DNA of 64,000 nt from Acidimicrobiaceae bacterium (GTDB lineage Bacteria > Actinomycetota > Acidimicrobiia > Acidimicrobiales > RAAP-2), in NCBI GenBank assembly GCA_003155135.1, contig PMFN01000004.1:1-64000 (forward strand), written 5' to 3'. The notes beneath the pieces were generated by a model. The model saw only the letters and a list, made by a program, of their open reading frames with translations, was not told the origin of the DNA and ran no database searches. Shown one piece after another: positions 51,511 to 63,157 of the stretch. A program made the position numbers and the translations under genes. Positions within the stretch are counted from its first letter, which is position 1. Each line of letters opens with the position of its first letter.

Positions 51511-52796
51511 CGCGCGGATCCGATCGTGTTCGCAGCCGCCCCGATGTCGGTGCGTACCTGCGCGCCCGGCCAGCCGATCCCGGCCACCCCAGCGTACGCG
51601 CGCCTCCTCGCCTCTTCGGGTCCGCGAGCGACCGCGGTGATGCCGAGCACCCGGCCGCCGGCCGTCACGAACCGGCCCTCTGCGTCGCGGGCCGTCCCGG
51701 CGTGGAACACGGTCACGCCTTCGATGGGCACCTCGAGCTGGCCCCGCTGGTCGAGACCCGAGATGAGGCCGCCGGTCTCGGTCGCCCCGGGGTACCCGGG
51801 GGAGGCGACCACCACGCAGACCGCCGCGTCATCCGTGAAGCGCGGCGCGTCCTGGAGGCTCCCGCCGGCCACCGAGGCCAACAGCTCGAACGGGTCGCTC
51901 GCCAGTCGCACCAGGACGCACTCCGCCTCGGGGTCGCCGAATCGGACGTTGTATTCGAGAACCTTCGGGCCCTCGTCGGTCAGCATGAGCCCCGCGTAGA
52001 GCACGCCGCGGTAGTCGATGCCGCGGGTGCGAAGTGCGGCGAGGAGCGGCTCGACGGCCGTGTCCATGAGGCTGTCGACGTCGGCGGCGTCGAGGGCCGG
52101 GATCGGCGAGAATGCCCCCATGCCGCCCGTGTTCGGTCCGGCGTCGCCCTCGCCGAGGCGCTTGGCGTCCTGGGCGGGCGCGAGGGCCACGACGTGTCGC
52201 CCGTCGCACAGCGCCATGAGCGAGCATTCGGGCCCCGCCATCCCCTCTTCGATCACCACCCGGCGGCCGGCTGCCCCGAAGGCGGCGCCCGAGAGCTTCG
52301 CCTCGACGTCGGCGATCGCCTCGGCGAGCGACTCGGCGACCAAGACGCCCTTGCCCGCGGCGAGTCCGTCGGTCTTCACCACCCAGGGCCCGGGCAGCGA
52401 GCGCAGGAAGTCGGTGGCCTCGTCCACCCGGTCGAATGCTGCGTAGCGAGCCGTCGGCACGCCGGCTTCGGCCAACACCTCTTTCATGAAGGCCTTCGAC
52501 CCCTCGAGCCGGGCGCCGTCGGCCCCGGGGCCGACCACGGACTTGCCCTGGGCCCGGAGCCGGTCGGCCAGCCCGTCGACCAGGGGGGCCTCGGGGCCGA
52601 TGACGACCAGGTCGGCGTCGATCTCGCTCGGAGGGGACGAGCTGACGGTGATGGCGTGGCCCTCGGGCGAGGTGCCGGGCATGCCGGGGTTGCCGGGTGC
52701 CACCACCACGTCGGCGCTGCGCGCCAGCGTGTGGGCGAGGGCGTGCTCGCGCCCCCCTGCGCCCACCACGAGGACGGTCGGGGAGACGGCGCTCAC
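51507..52796 (-). CDS. purD: Phosphoribosylamine-glycine ligase (GARS)
   Basis: The 429-residue ATP-grasp enzyme begins [19 protein letters not shown] and has [31 protein letters not shown] (ATP-binding), [15 protein letters not shown] and [16 protein letters not shown]. It makes GAR from phosphoribosylamine and glycine. GTG start overlapping the purA stop (GTGA). PurN and PurH are not in the window. Confidence 0.95.
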   Translation of the reverse strand: MSAVSPTVLVVGAGGREHALAHTLARSADVVVAPGNPGMPGTSPEGHAITVSSSPPSEIDADLVVIGPEAPLVDGLADRLRAQGKSVVGPGADGARLEGSKAFMKEVLAEAGVPTARYAAFDRVDEATDFLRSLPGPWVVKTDGLAAGKGVLVAESLAEAIADVEAKLSGAAFGAAGRRVVIEEGMAGPECSLMALCDGRHVVALAPAQDAKRLGEGDAGPNTGGMGAFSPIPALDAADVDSLMDTAVEPLLAALRTRGIDYRGVLYAGLMLTDEGPKVLEYNVRFGDPEAECVLVRLASDPFELLASVAGGSLQDAPRFTDDAAVCVVVASPGYPGATETGGLISGLDQRGQLEVPIEGVTVFHAGTARDAEGRFVTAGGRVLGITAVARGPEEARRRAYAGVAGIGWPGAQVRTDIGAAANTIGSAR

Positions 52797-54076
52797 GCTG
52801 TGGCGAAGGCCACGAACTGCTCGCGCCCCGGGCCGACGCCGACCAGGCGCACGGGCACCCCGATCTGCTCGGCCAAGAAGGCCACGTAGTCCCGCGCGGC
52901 GCGGGGCAGGTCCTCACTCGTGGTTGCCGTCGTGAGATCGGCACGCCAGCCGGGCAGCTCCTCGTAGATGGGCGTGACCTGGTGGAGGATCGACTGGTGG
53001 TACGGCGGGTACTCGAAGCGCTCGCCGTTCGCCTCGTAGGCGACGCAGACCTTGACGGTCTCGAACGTGTCGAGGACGTCGAGCTTTGTGAGGGCGACCT
53101 CCGAGAGCGAGTTGAGCCGGACGGCCTGGCGCGCCATCACGGCGTCGAACCACCCGCACCGGCGGCGGCGTCCGGTGTTGGTCCCGAACTCGTGGCCGCG
53201 CTCGACGAGCAGGTCGCCGGTCTCGTCGCTGAGCTCGGTCGGGAACGGGCCCGCGCCCACCCTGGTGACGTAGGCCTTGGCGATCCCGATGACCCGGTCG
53301 ATGTCGCGCGGTCCGAGTCCCGAGCCGGTGCAGGCGCCCCCGGCGACGGGGTTCGACGACGTCACGAAGGGATAGGTGCCGTGGTCGAGGTCGAGGAAGG
53401 TTGCCTGGGCCCCTTCCATCAGGACGTTGCGGCCGGCGGCGAGGGCGTCGTGGACGATGCCCACGGTGTCGCCGATCATGGGGGCGATCCGCGGTGCGTA
53501 CTCACCGAGGTAGCGGGCCGCGATGTCGTCCGCAGAGAGCGGGAGCCGGTTATAGACCTTGGCCAGGACCGCGTTCTTCTCCTTCAGGGCGACGTCGAGC
53601 TTCTGGCGGAAGATCTTCTCGTCCAAGAGGTCCTGGACGCGCAGGCCCACGCGGGTCGCCTTGTCGGCGTAGGCGGGGCCGATGCCGCGCTTAGTGGTGC
53701 CGAGCGAGTTCTTGCCGAGGTAGCGCTCCGTCACCCGGTCGAGCTCTTGGTGGTACGGCATGATCAGGTGCGCGTTGCCGCTCACCACCAGGCGCGACGT
53801 GTCGACGCCCTTGTCGGTGAGCACGTCGATCTCCGCGAGGAGCACCTCGGGGTCGACCACCACGCCGTTCCCGATGACCGGGGTGATGTGGTCGTAGAGC
53901 ACGCCCGAGGGCACCAACTGGAGTGCGAACGCCTCGCCGCCGACGACGATCCGGTGCCCGGCGTTGTGGCCGCCCTGGTAGCGCACGACCAGGTCCATCT
54001 CGCCGGCGAGGAGGTCGGTGAGCTTGCCCTTGCCCTCATCGCCCCATTGGGTCCCGACCACCACGGTTGCCGGCAC
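52793..54076 (-). CDS. purA: Adenylosuccinate synthetase
   Basis: The 427-residue enzyme has the GTP-binding start [19 protein letters not shown] (Asp13 and His41 equivalents), [38 protein letters not shown] and [13 protein letters not shown]. It commits IMP to AMP. The GTG at 54076 is preceded by the strong GGAGGAAAAC, so purA is the first gene of the six-gene operon purA-D-B-C-S-Q and has a normal leader. The start lies 143 bp from the divergent surface-protein gene. Confidence 0.96.
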   Translation of the reverse strand: MPATVVVGTQWGDEGKGKLTDLLAGEMDLVVRYQGGHNAGHRIVVGGEAFALQLVPSGVLYDHITPVIGNGVVVDPEVLLAEIDVLTDKGVDTSRLVVSGNAHLIMPYHQELDRVTERYLGKNSLGTTKRGIGPAYADKATRVGLRVQDLLDEKIFRQKLDVALKEKNAVLAKVYNRLPLSADDIAARYLGEYAPRIAPMIGDTVGIVHDALAAGRNVLMEGAQATFLDLDHGTYPFVTSSNPVAGGACTGSGLGPRDIDRVIGIAKAYVTRVGAGPFPTELSDETGDLLVERGHEFGTNTGRRRRCGWFDAVMARQAVRLNSLSEVALTKLDVLDTFETVKVCVAYEANGERFEYPPYHQSILHQVTPIYEELPGWRADLTTATTSEDLPRAARDYVAFLAEQIGVPVRLVGVGPGREQFVAFATA

Positions 54077-54219
54077 GTTTTCCTCCGTCTCGCCGCCCGG
54101 ATTACGTCTCACTCTATCCCGCGTCGGCGTACCTCCAGGTGGCTGGGACCGTCGCACGTCCTGGTCCCTCGTGCCCTGCGGCATCGCCCAGTTCGCCCCA
54201 GAGGCTACTAATCAGTAAC

Positions 54220-57200
54220 ATGCTCAGGCCGGGGAATCCCCTGGAGGGTCGGAGGTCACAACTCGTGGTGCTGCGCGGTCTGAAGCGGCAGCGCATCGCG
54301 CCGCTTGGCCGATCACGCAGGCACGGCCTGTACCTCTCGGCCGGCAGCCTGGTTCTGGCCGCGACCGCCGTACTCAGTCCCATCCGGGTCGGGGCGGCCC
54401 CGGGCACACCGGACAGCGGCACCGACCTGGTCGACGAGACGTTCACGGGCGCCACACTGACCAACCCCTACGCGTGGACCGCATCAGGCAGCGCGTGCCT
54501 GACGGGGGCGAACCCCGCCGTGACCGTGCCGGCAGGACAGCTCGGGCCCTGCACAAGCTCGACGGACGCTCCGACCCCGGGGGTCACGCCCGGCTTCTTG
54601 CAACTCACCAGTGCAGGCGGCGACGAGGTGGGCAGCCTGCTCTTCAACGAGCCACTCCCGTCGAGCGCGGGCATCGACGTCACGTTCAACACCTGGCAGT
54701 ACGGCGGGACGGGGGCTGACGGCATCGGCCTGTTCCTCGTGAACGGGACCACCACGCCGGTGACGGCCGGCGCCTCGGGGGGCTCCCTCGGCTACGCGCA
54801 GAAGACCGGCATCGCCGGCGCCGCCGGCGGCTATCTGGGCCTCGGGCTCGACACCTACGGCAACTACTACAACGACGGCGAGGGACGCGGCACGGGGTGC
54901 CCGGCCGGGCAGCAGTCCCCGGTCGGCACCGCCGGGACGCTCGTCCCGAACTCGGTCAGCCTGCGCGGGCCGGGCTCGGGCACGCAGGGCTACTGCTTCT
55001 TGGCGTCAACGGCCACCGCCCCGCCCAATCCGACCACCACGCTCCCGGGCAGCCTGCGAGGCACCGACGATACGACCGCATCCGAGCGCTCGGTCCATAT
55101 CGTCATCAGCCCGGCACCCAACCCCATCGTGACGGTGTCGATCGACTTCCACGACGGCAACGGCTTCCAGCAGGTGCTCTCGACTCCCGCACCACCCAAC
55201 CCGCCGCCCACCTACAAATTCGGCTTCACCGCCTCGACGGGCGGTTCGACGGACATCCACCTGCTCACCATGGTCCACGTCCAGACCGTCAACCCGCTCC
55301 CGTCGCTCAACTTGGTGAAGCAGGTCGTCACCGCCGGCATCCCCCTCCCCCCGCCCGTGGGCCAGGTCGTCCCCTACCAGTTCGTCGTGACGAACGGCGG
55401 TACGGTCCCGGTCGACGACGTCACGATCGCCGACCCGCTGGTGACCGATGCCACGTGCCCGCTCAGCACCCTCGAGCCGAACCAGACCGAGACCTGCACC
55501 GGCAGCTATGTCCTCACTGCGGCGGACCTCGCCCAGGGCAGCCTCGAGAACACGGCGGTCGCCGACGGGACGACGTTGAACGGCGCCGTCTCCTCGCCGC
55601 CGTCCAGTGCCACGCTCGGCTTCGGGCCGCGCCTCGCCCTAACCAAGGCCATCACCACGGCCGCGCCCTATTCGCTCGGCCAGATGCTCACCTACCGCTA
55701 CGACGTGACCAACACGGGAAGCGTCACGCTCGCCGGGCTCAACGTCGTCGACTCGAAGATTCCCGCCGGCGTGGTGTGCCCGACCACCACGCTCACCCCT
55801 GCGCCCGCCTACGGGTCCTCGGAGAGCTGCACCGCTTCCATGGTGCTCACCGCCGCCGCCCTCTCCCCCGACGGCACGCTCACCAACACCGCCTACGCCA
55901 CGGCGGCGAGCTCCCAGGGCGCGGCCACGTCCCCGACGGCCACGGTGACCGTCCCGGTGGCGGCCGACGTCGGGCTCACCAAGACGGTCGACAACCCGGC
56001 ACCCTTGCTCGGCCAGACCGTCACCTTCACCGTCACCGCCACCAACTACGGGCCGGCCACGGCGACGTCCCTCGCCGTCTCGGACCCGCTGCCGAACGGC
56101 CTCGTCTTCGTCGGGGCCAACCCGTCGGAGGGCACCTATGTCGCGGCGACGGGCCTGTGGACCGTCGGCTCGCTGGCGGTCGGCGCGGCGAGCACCCTCA
56201 CGCTGCAGGCCACGGCCACGGTGCCGACCACCATCGTCAACACCGCCACCGTCAGCCATCTCGACGAGCCCGACCTCACCCCGGCCAACGATTCGGCCTC
56301 CGCCGCAGTCAGCCCGATCCAGCCCACCGCCGACATGGCCGTGACCAAGACGGTGGACAACGCGACCCCGACGGTCGGCGACACCGTGACCTTCACCGTC
56401 ACCGCCACCAACAACGGCCCCTTCGCCGACCCGGGCGTCGCCCTCACCGACACGGCCGGGCCCGCCCTCTCGGTCACCGGTGGCACGCCGTCGGCGGGGA
56501 GCTTCGACCCGGCGAGCGGCGTCTGGACCCTCGGCAACGTGGCGGTCGGGGCGGTGGCCACGCTGCAGGTGACCGCCACGGTGCTCGCCGACGGGCCCTC
56601 GACCAACGTGGTGGCGGTGACTGCGGCCGGCCTCCCGGACCCGTTCCCAGCCAACAACAGCGCCACGGCCACCATCGTCGCCCAGCCCCAGACGGCCGAC
56701 GTCGGGATCACCAAGGTGCCAAGCACCACCGCCCCGACGACAACGGCGCCGTTCACCTACACGCTCGTCGCCTACAACGACGGACCCGACCCGGCCGCCG
56801 ACGTCACCGCCACCGACCTGCTCCCCGCCGGGCTCAACTACGTGAGCTCTTCTGCCACCCTCGGCACCTACGACCCGACCACCGGCGTCTGGCTGCTCGG
56901 CCAGCTGGCAAACGGACAGCGGGCGACGCTCACCATCACCGTCCAGCCGACCACGCCGGAATCGGTGACCAACACCGCCACCATCACGAGCACGACCCTC
57001 GATCCGAACCCCGGCAACAACTCGGCCTCGGTGGCGGTGGCGGTCGCCGCCGTGGCCGACCTGGCGGTGACCAAGCAGGTGAGCGACAGCCGGCCCCTCC
57101 ACGGGGCAGAGGTCACCTACACGGTGACGGTCACCGACCTCGGGCCCCAAGACGCCACCGGGGTGGCGCTCTCCGACCCGCTCCCCACCGGGGTCACCTA

Positions 57201-58380
57201 CGTCAGTGCCGCACCGTCGCAGGGGACCTACGACCCGGTGGCCGGGACGTGGACGGTGGGCCCACTCGGCGACGGAAACACCGCCACCATCAGTGTCGTT
57301 GTCACAGCCAGCGCGGTCGGCACGTTCACCAACACCGCGTCGGTCTCGGCCAGCGACCAGATCGACCCCGACCTGTCCAACAACTCGGCGTCAGCCACCA
57401 TCGAGACGCAACCCGTGGCCGACCTCGCCGTGGTCAAGACGACCCCGGTGCCCGCAGTGCGGCTCGGTCAGGTCGTCCCCTACACCGTGACCCTCACCAA
57501 CAACGGCCCCGACGCGGCGACCAACGTTGCCGTGACCGACATCATCCCCGCCGGACTCTCCTTCCTGTCGGCGGCGACCAGCGAGGGCACCTACGACGCA
57601 ACAAGCGAGGTCTGGAGCGTGAACGGCGCGACACCCCTTGGCGTCGGGGCTTCGGCCACCCTCACCTACACGGCGACGGCCGGTGCCCTCGGCCCGGTCG
57701 AGAACACGGCGGTGATCTCGCACAGCGACCAGTTCGACACCAACCCCACCGACAACTCGTCGAGCGCCCTGATCACCGTGTCACCCCCCGAGGCGTCGGT
57801 CAGCATCACCAAGACCGCCTCAGCGCCGAGCGTGCAGATCGGCGGCGAGATCACCTACACCATCACCGCGGCGAACGCGGGCCCCGACCCCGCCCTCGGC
57901 GTGGCGGTCGATGACAGCCTGCCGCCGGGTGCGGTGTTCGTCAGCGCGGACTCGGGCTGCGTGGCGAACGGATCGGTCGTGCACTGCCCGCTCGCGACGC
58001 TGCTCGCCGGCGGGTCGGCAGTGGTGCACATCACCGTGGCCCTCACCGCCACCGGCACCGCCACCAACACGGCCCAGATCAGCACCTCGACCGTCAACAC
58101 CGACCCGACCATCACCGCCCATGCTGCGGTCGTGGTCAGCCCGGTTCCGGTGGTCCCGCCGCCGCCGGCCCCACCGGCCCCGCCGATCGATCCCTCCGCC
58201 CCGGTCGCGTCCGGCCCGATGGTCGCGGCCGCGATGGCACAGGGCTCCTCGCTCGCCTTCACCGGCTTTGACCCGACGGGCATCGCCGAGGTCGCCGCAC
58301 TGCTGTTGGGCGCCGGCACGGCGGTGCTCGCCCTCGGCCGGCGGCGGCGGTGCAGGGCCGGCGCGGGGCCGGCGCCCTGA
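54220..58380 (+). CDS. Large sortase-type surface adhesin: lectin domain plus eight DUF11/DUF7507 repeats
   Basis: The 1386-residue protein has a long signal peptide (basic 1-35, hydrophobic about 36-52, cleavage near residue 60). Next comes an L-type lectin-like domain (about 65-365; DGIGLFLVNG and GYLGLGLDTYGNYYND), which usually binds carbohydrate with Ca2+. Eight immunoglobulin-like repeats follow; most begin ADLAVTKTV-like and contain NGPDA and SDPLPTGVTYVS. The first two are DUF7507-like. The end is a Pro-rich spacer, LAFTG (1345-1349), a TM helix and RRRR: a class E-type sorting signal. It should be wall-anchored and elongated. The ATG at 54220 is preferred over the longer frame, which runs into purA. 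Confidence 0.85.
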   Translation: MLRPGNPLEGRRSQLVVLRGLKRQRIAPLGRSRRHGLYLSAGSLVLAATAVLSPIRVGAAPGTPDSGTDLVDETFTGATLTNPYAWTASGSACLTGANPAVTVPAGQLGPCTSSTDAPTPGVTPGFLQLTSAGGDEVGSLLFNEPLPSSAGIDVTFNTWQYGGTGADGIGLFLVNGTTTPVTAGASGGSLGYAQKTGIAGAAGGYLGLGLDTYGNYYNDGEGRGTGCPAGQQSPVGTAGTLVPNSVSLRGPGSGTQGYCFLASTATAPPNPTTTLPGSLRGTDDTTASERSVHIVISPAPNPIVTVSIDFHDGNGFQQVLSTPAPPNPPPTYKFGFTASTGGSTDIHLLTMVHVQTVNPLPSLNLVKQVVTAGIPLPPPVGQVVPYQFVVTNGGTVPVDDVTIADPLVTDATCPLSTLEPNQTETCTGSYVLTAADLAQGSLENTAVADGTTLNGAVSSPPSSATLGFGPRLALTKAITTAAPYSLGQMLTYRYDVTNTGSVTLAGLNVVDSKIPAGVVCPTTTLTPAPAYGSSESCTASMVLTAAALSPDGTLTNTAYATAASSQGAATSPTATVTVPVAADVGLTKTVDNPAPLLGQTVTFTVTATNYGPATATSLAVSDPLPNGLVFVGANPSEGTYVAATGLWTVGSLAVGAASTLTLQATATVPTTIVNTATVSHLDEPDLTPANDSASAAVSPIQPTADMAVTKTVDNATPTVGDTVTFTVTATNNGPFADPGVALTDTAGPALSVTGGTPSAGSFDPASGVWTLGNVAVGAVATLQVTATVLADGPSTNVVAVTAAGLPDPFPANNSATATIVAQPQTADVGITKVPSTTAPTTTAPFTYTLVAYNDGPDPAADVTATDLLPAGLNYVSSSATLGTYDPTTGVWLLGQLANGQRATLTITVQPTTPESVTNTATITSTTLDPNPGNNSASVAVAVAAVADLAVTKQVSDSRPLHGAEVTYTVTVTDLGPQDATGVALSDPLPTGVTYVSAAPSQGTYDPVAGTWTVGPLGDGNTATISVVVTASAVGTFTNTASVSASDQIDPDLSNNSASATIETQPVADLAVVKTTPVPAVRLGQVVPYTVTLTNNGPDAATNVAVTDIIPAGLSFLSAATSEGTYDATSEVWSVNGATPLGVGASATLTYTATAGALGPVENTAVISHSDQFDTNPTDNSSSALITVSPPEASVSITKTASAPSVQIGGEITYTITAANAGPDPALGVAVDDSLPPGAVFVSADSGCVANGSVVHCPLATLLAGGSAVVHITVALTATGTATNTAQISTSTVNTDPTITAHAAVVVSPVPVVPPPPAPPAPPIDPSAPVASGPMVAAAMAQGSSLAFTGFDPTGIAEVAALLLGAGTAVLALGRRRRCRAGAGPAP

Positions 58381-58401
58381 TGCGCCCGTAGTCCTGGAGC
58401 G

Positions 58402-60891
<2,490 letters not shown>

Positions 60892-60893
60892 GA

Positions 60894-61343
60894 CTACCTC
60901 CTGCGGGGTGTTCCTCGGGTATTGGCGTAGGGGACCGGCGACTGGCTGAGGGGGACCAGGTCTCTGCGGTACTGGCGGTGCGTGCTCTCGATGGCCTCTC
61001 GGGCCTCGGCGCGGGCGCGGGCGAGCTCGGCCCGCAGTCGCGCCACCTCTGCCTCGAGCTCGAGGACCTGTCGGACACCTTCGAGGTTGCAGCCCTCGGC
61101 GGTGAGCTCTTGGATCCTTCGCAAACGGTCGAGGTCGCGCTCGGAGAAGCGCCGGCTCCCGCCTCGGGTGCGCGAAGGGTCGAGCAGCCCGCGCCGCTCA
61201 TAGATTCGAAGCGTCTGGGGGTGCACGCCCGCGAGCTCGGCCGCCACCGAGATCACGTAGACGGCGCGCGAGGAGTCCGGCGCGCCGCCTTCTACGGCGC
61301 GCCCGCTCGCCCGGCCGCCCTCACGGTCCGACAGGGCGCTCAC
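60894..61343 (-). CDS. hspR: Heat-shock repressor HspR (MerR family)
   Basis: The 149-residue protein has the HspR MerR-type helix-turn-helix [20 protein letters not shown] (about 29-48), [20 protein letters not shown] as wing, and a C-terminal coiled coil (about 85-130). HspR uses DnaK as co-repressor and binds HAIR sites (CTTGAGT-N7-ACTCAAG) upstream of dnaK; that site would lie outside this window. The GTG start overlaps the dnaJ stop (GTGA), which gives an unusual N-terminal extension of about 27 residues; a GTG just before YVIS is an alternative. Confidence 0.92.
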   Translation of the reverse strand: MSALSDREGGRASGRAVEGGAPDSSRAVYVISVAAELAGVHPQTLRIYERRGLLDPSRTRGGSRRFSERDLDRLRRIQELTAEGCNLEGVRQVLELEAEVARLRAELARARAEAREAIESTHRQYRRDLVPLSQSPVPYANTRGTPRRR

Positions 61344-62470
61344 TTCGCCACCCCGAGGTGCTCGCGGCCGGCGGGCTCGATGACCTCGGCGAGGGCCTCG
61401 ATGGCCTGGCGCTCCTCGTCGGTGAGCGAAGTCGGCACCGCCACGTCCACCTTGACCATCAGGTCGCCCGGCTTGGTGCCGCCCTTGGTCCCGTTGGACG
61501 GCACGCCACGGCCCCTGACGCGCAGCGTCGTGCCGGGCGACGTACCCGCCGGCACCCGCAGAGTGACGGGGTCGTCCAATGTCGGCACGGTCACCGTGGT
61601 GCCGAGGGCGGCTTCGGGGAAGGTCACCGGCACCGAGATGTGCAGGTTGCGGCCGCGCCGGCCGAACACCGCGTGCTTGTCGACGCCGACCACGACATAG
61701 AGGTCGCCGGCCGGCGCCATGCCCTGGCCGGGGGCGCCCTTTCCCTTCACGCGGATGCGCTGGCCGTCTTCCACGCCGGCTGGGATCCGCACCTTCACCT
61801 GGCGGTTGCGCCGCTCGGTGCCGGTCCCGTGGCAGGTCGGGCACGGCGTGTCGACAAGGGTGCCCCGGCCGTTGCACTTGGGGCAGACGGTCGAGAGCGA
61901 GAAGAGGCCCTGGTTGTCGTCGAGGGTCCCGCGACCGCCACAGCGGTCGCAGGTGTGCGTGGCGGTCCCCGGAGCCGCCCCGCTCCCACCACAGGTGTGG
62001 CAGCGGGAGTCGACCGGGAGGTTGACGGCGACCGTCGCGCCCCGCACGGCGTCTTCGAAGGAGAGGTGCAGCTCGGTCTCCAGGTCCGCACCGCGCTGGG
62101 GGCCGCGGGCGCGCCGTCGGCCGCCCCGGCCGCCGAAGATGCCGCCGAAGAGGTCCCCCAGATCGCCGAGGTCCTCGACCCGGAAGTTGGTGGTGTCGCC
62201 GCCCCCGAAGCCACCGGGGGTCCCGAAGCCACCGGCCATGGGCCCGAGGCGTCGAACCTCGTCGTACTCCTTGCGGCGATCGGCGTCGCCCAGGACGTCG
62301 TAGGCCGCCGAGATCTCCTTGAAGCGGTCCTCGGCGCCGGGGTTGGCGTCAGGGTGATACTGCTTCGCCAGCTTCCGGTAGGCGCGGGTGATCTCCTTGT
62401 CGGTGGCGGTCGACGCCACCCCGAGCACCTCGTAGTAGTCCTTTTCGAACCATTCTCTCTGTGGGGCCAC
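61340..62470 (-). CDS. dnaJ: Chaperone DnaJ
   Basis: The 376-residue protein has an N-terminal J domain (about 8-75) with the HPD motif (QYHPDANPG), a Gly/Phe region (about 85-125), four zinc-binding repeats CHTCGGSG, CDRCGGRG, CPKCNGRG and CPTCHGTG, and the C-terminal substrate domain. It stimulates DnaK ATPase. The GTG at 62470 lies 3 bp after the grpE stop. The first nine residues (APQREWFEK) are typical of actinobacterial DnaJ1. Confidence 0.95.
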   Translation of the reverse strand: MAPQREWFEKDYYEVLGVASTATDKEITRAYRKLAKQYHPDANPGAEDRFKEISAAYDVLGDADRRKEYDEVRRLGPMAGGFGTPGGFGGGDTTNFRVEDLGDLGDLFGGIFGGRGGRRRARGPQRGADLETELHLSFEDAVRGATVAVNLPVDSRCHTCGGSGAAPGTATHTCDRCGGRGTLDDNQGLFSLSTVCPKCNGRGTLVDTPCPTCHGTGTERRNRQVKVRIPAGVEDGQRIRVKGKGAPGQGMAPAGDLYVVVGVDKHAVFGRRGRNLHISVPVTFPEAALGTTVTVPTLDDPVTLRVPAGTSPGTTLRVRGRGVPSNGTKGGTKPGDLMVKVDVAVPTSLTDEERQAIEALAEVIEPAGREHLGVAK

Positions 62471-62473
62471 GTC

Positions 62474-63157
62474 TCACCCCCGCACGCGGACCATGGCGGG
62501 ACGCAGCACACGGCCGCGCCAGCGATAGCCCGAGCGCAGGACCTCATCGATCACACCCGCCTCCTCGCCATCGGCGGCGGGTGCATGGGCCACGGCGTCA
62601 TGGACGACGGGGTCGAACTCCACGCCCGGAGCGTCCAGCCGCTCGAGGCCCTCCTTGGCCAGAGTCTCGAGGAGCATGGCGCGCGCGCCGGTCAGGGCCT
62701 TGGCCTCGGCCGCGACCTCGGGCTCTTCGGGCGCCGTGCCGAGATGGGCCTCGGCAAGGTCGAGCACGTCGAGCACGGGGAGAAGCTTGCCCACCAGGTC
62801 GAGCGCGGCCCGGTCGGTCTGCTCCTCCTGCTGCCGCAGCACCCGCTTGCGATAATTCTCGAAGTCCGCCTGGAGGCGCTGGAGCGCCAGCAGGTACTCG
62901 TCGCGCTCGGCGGCCAGGGTCACCGCATCGGTGAATACGCTGCCGTCGGGCTCCTCGGCCGAGCGCAGCACGTCGTCGGGCTCCTGGGCCGAGCGCAGCA
63001 CGTCGTCGAGCTCCTCGTCGAGCGCGTCGCGCACGGGCGCGGCCTCCTCGGCGCCGGCGTCGGGCGCCACTGCGGCCGTGGCCTCCTGCTCGGGGTCGGG
63101 CGCAGCGCCGCGGCCGGCGAGGTCATCCTCGCCGGCCGGCCCCTGACGCTCGCTCAC
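62474..63157 (-). CDS. grpE: Nucleotide exchange factor GrpE
   Basis: The 227-residue protein has a long acidic N-terminal region (1-75), a coiled coil (about 80-130, with [19 protein letters not shown]) and the beta-rich head ([17 protein letters not shown], then [16 protein letters not shown]). It releases ADP from DnaK and acts as a thermosensor. The acidic region contains a tandem repeat [22 protein letters not shown], a recent in-frame duplication. GTG start overlaps the dnaK stop (GTGA). Confidence 0.93.
   Translation of the reverse strand: MSERQGPAGEDDLAGRGAAPDPEQEATAAVAPDAGAEEAAPVRDALDEELDDVLRSAQEPDDVLRSAEEPDGSVFTDAVTLAAERDEYLLALQRLQADFENYRKRVLRQQEEQTDRAALDLVGKLLPVLDVLDLAEAHLGTAPEEPEVAAEAKALTGARAMLLETLAKEGLERLDAPGVEFDPVVHDAVAHAPAADGEEAGVIDEVLRSGYRWRGRVLRPAMVRVRG

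Noticed and set aside
54897-57914. A 1005-codon frame inside the adhesin gene
   Set aside because: It is an alternate frame of repeated GC-rich DNA, rich in Arg, His and Pro, with no motif. The adhesin frame has signal peptide, domains and sorting signal.
54220-58380. Regular repeats that could suggest a CRISPR or minisatellite
   Set aside because: The period is about 330 bp and the repeats encode DUF11 protein domains; no short palindromic repeats with unique spacers.
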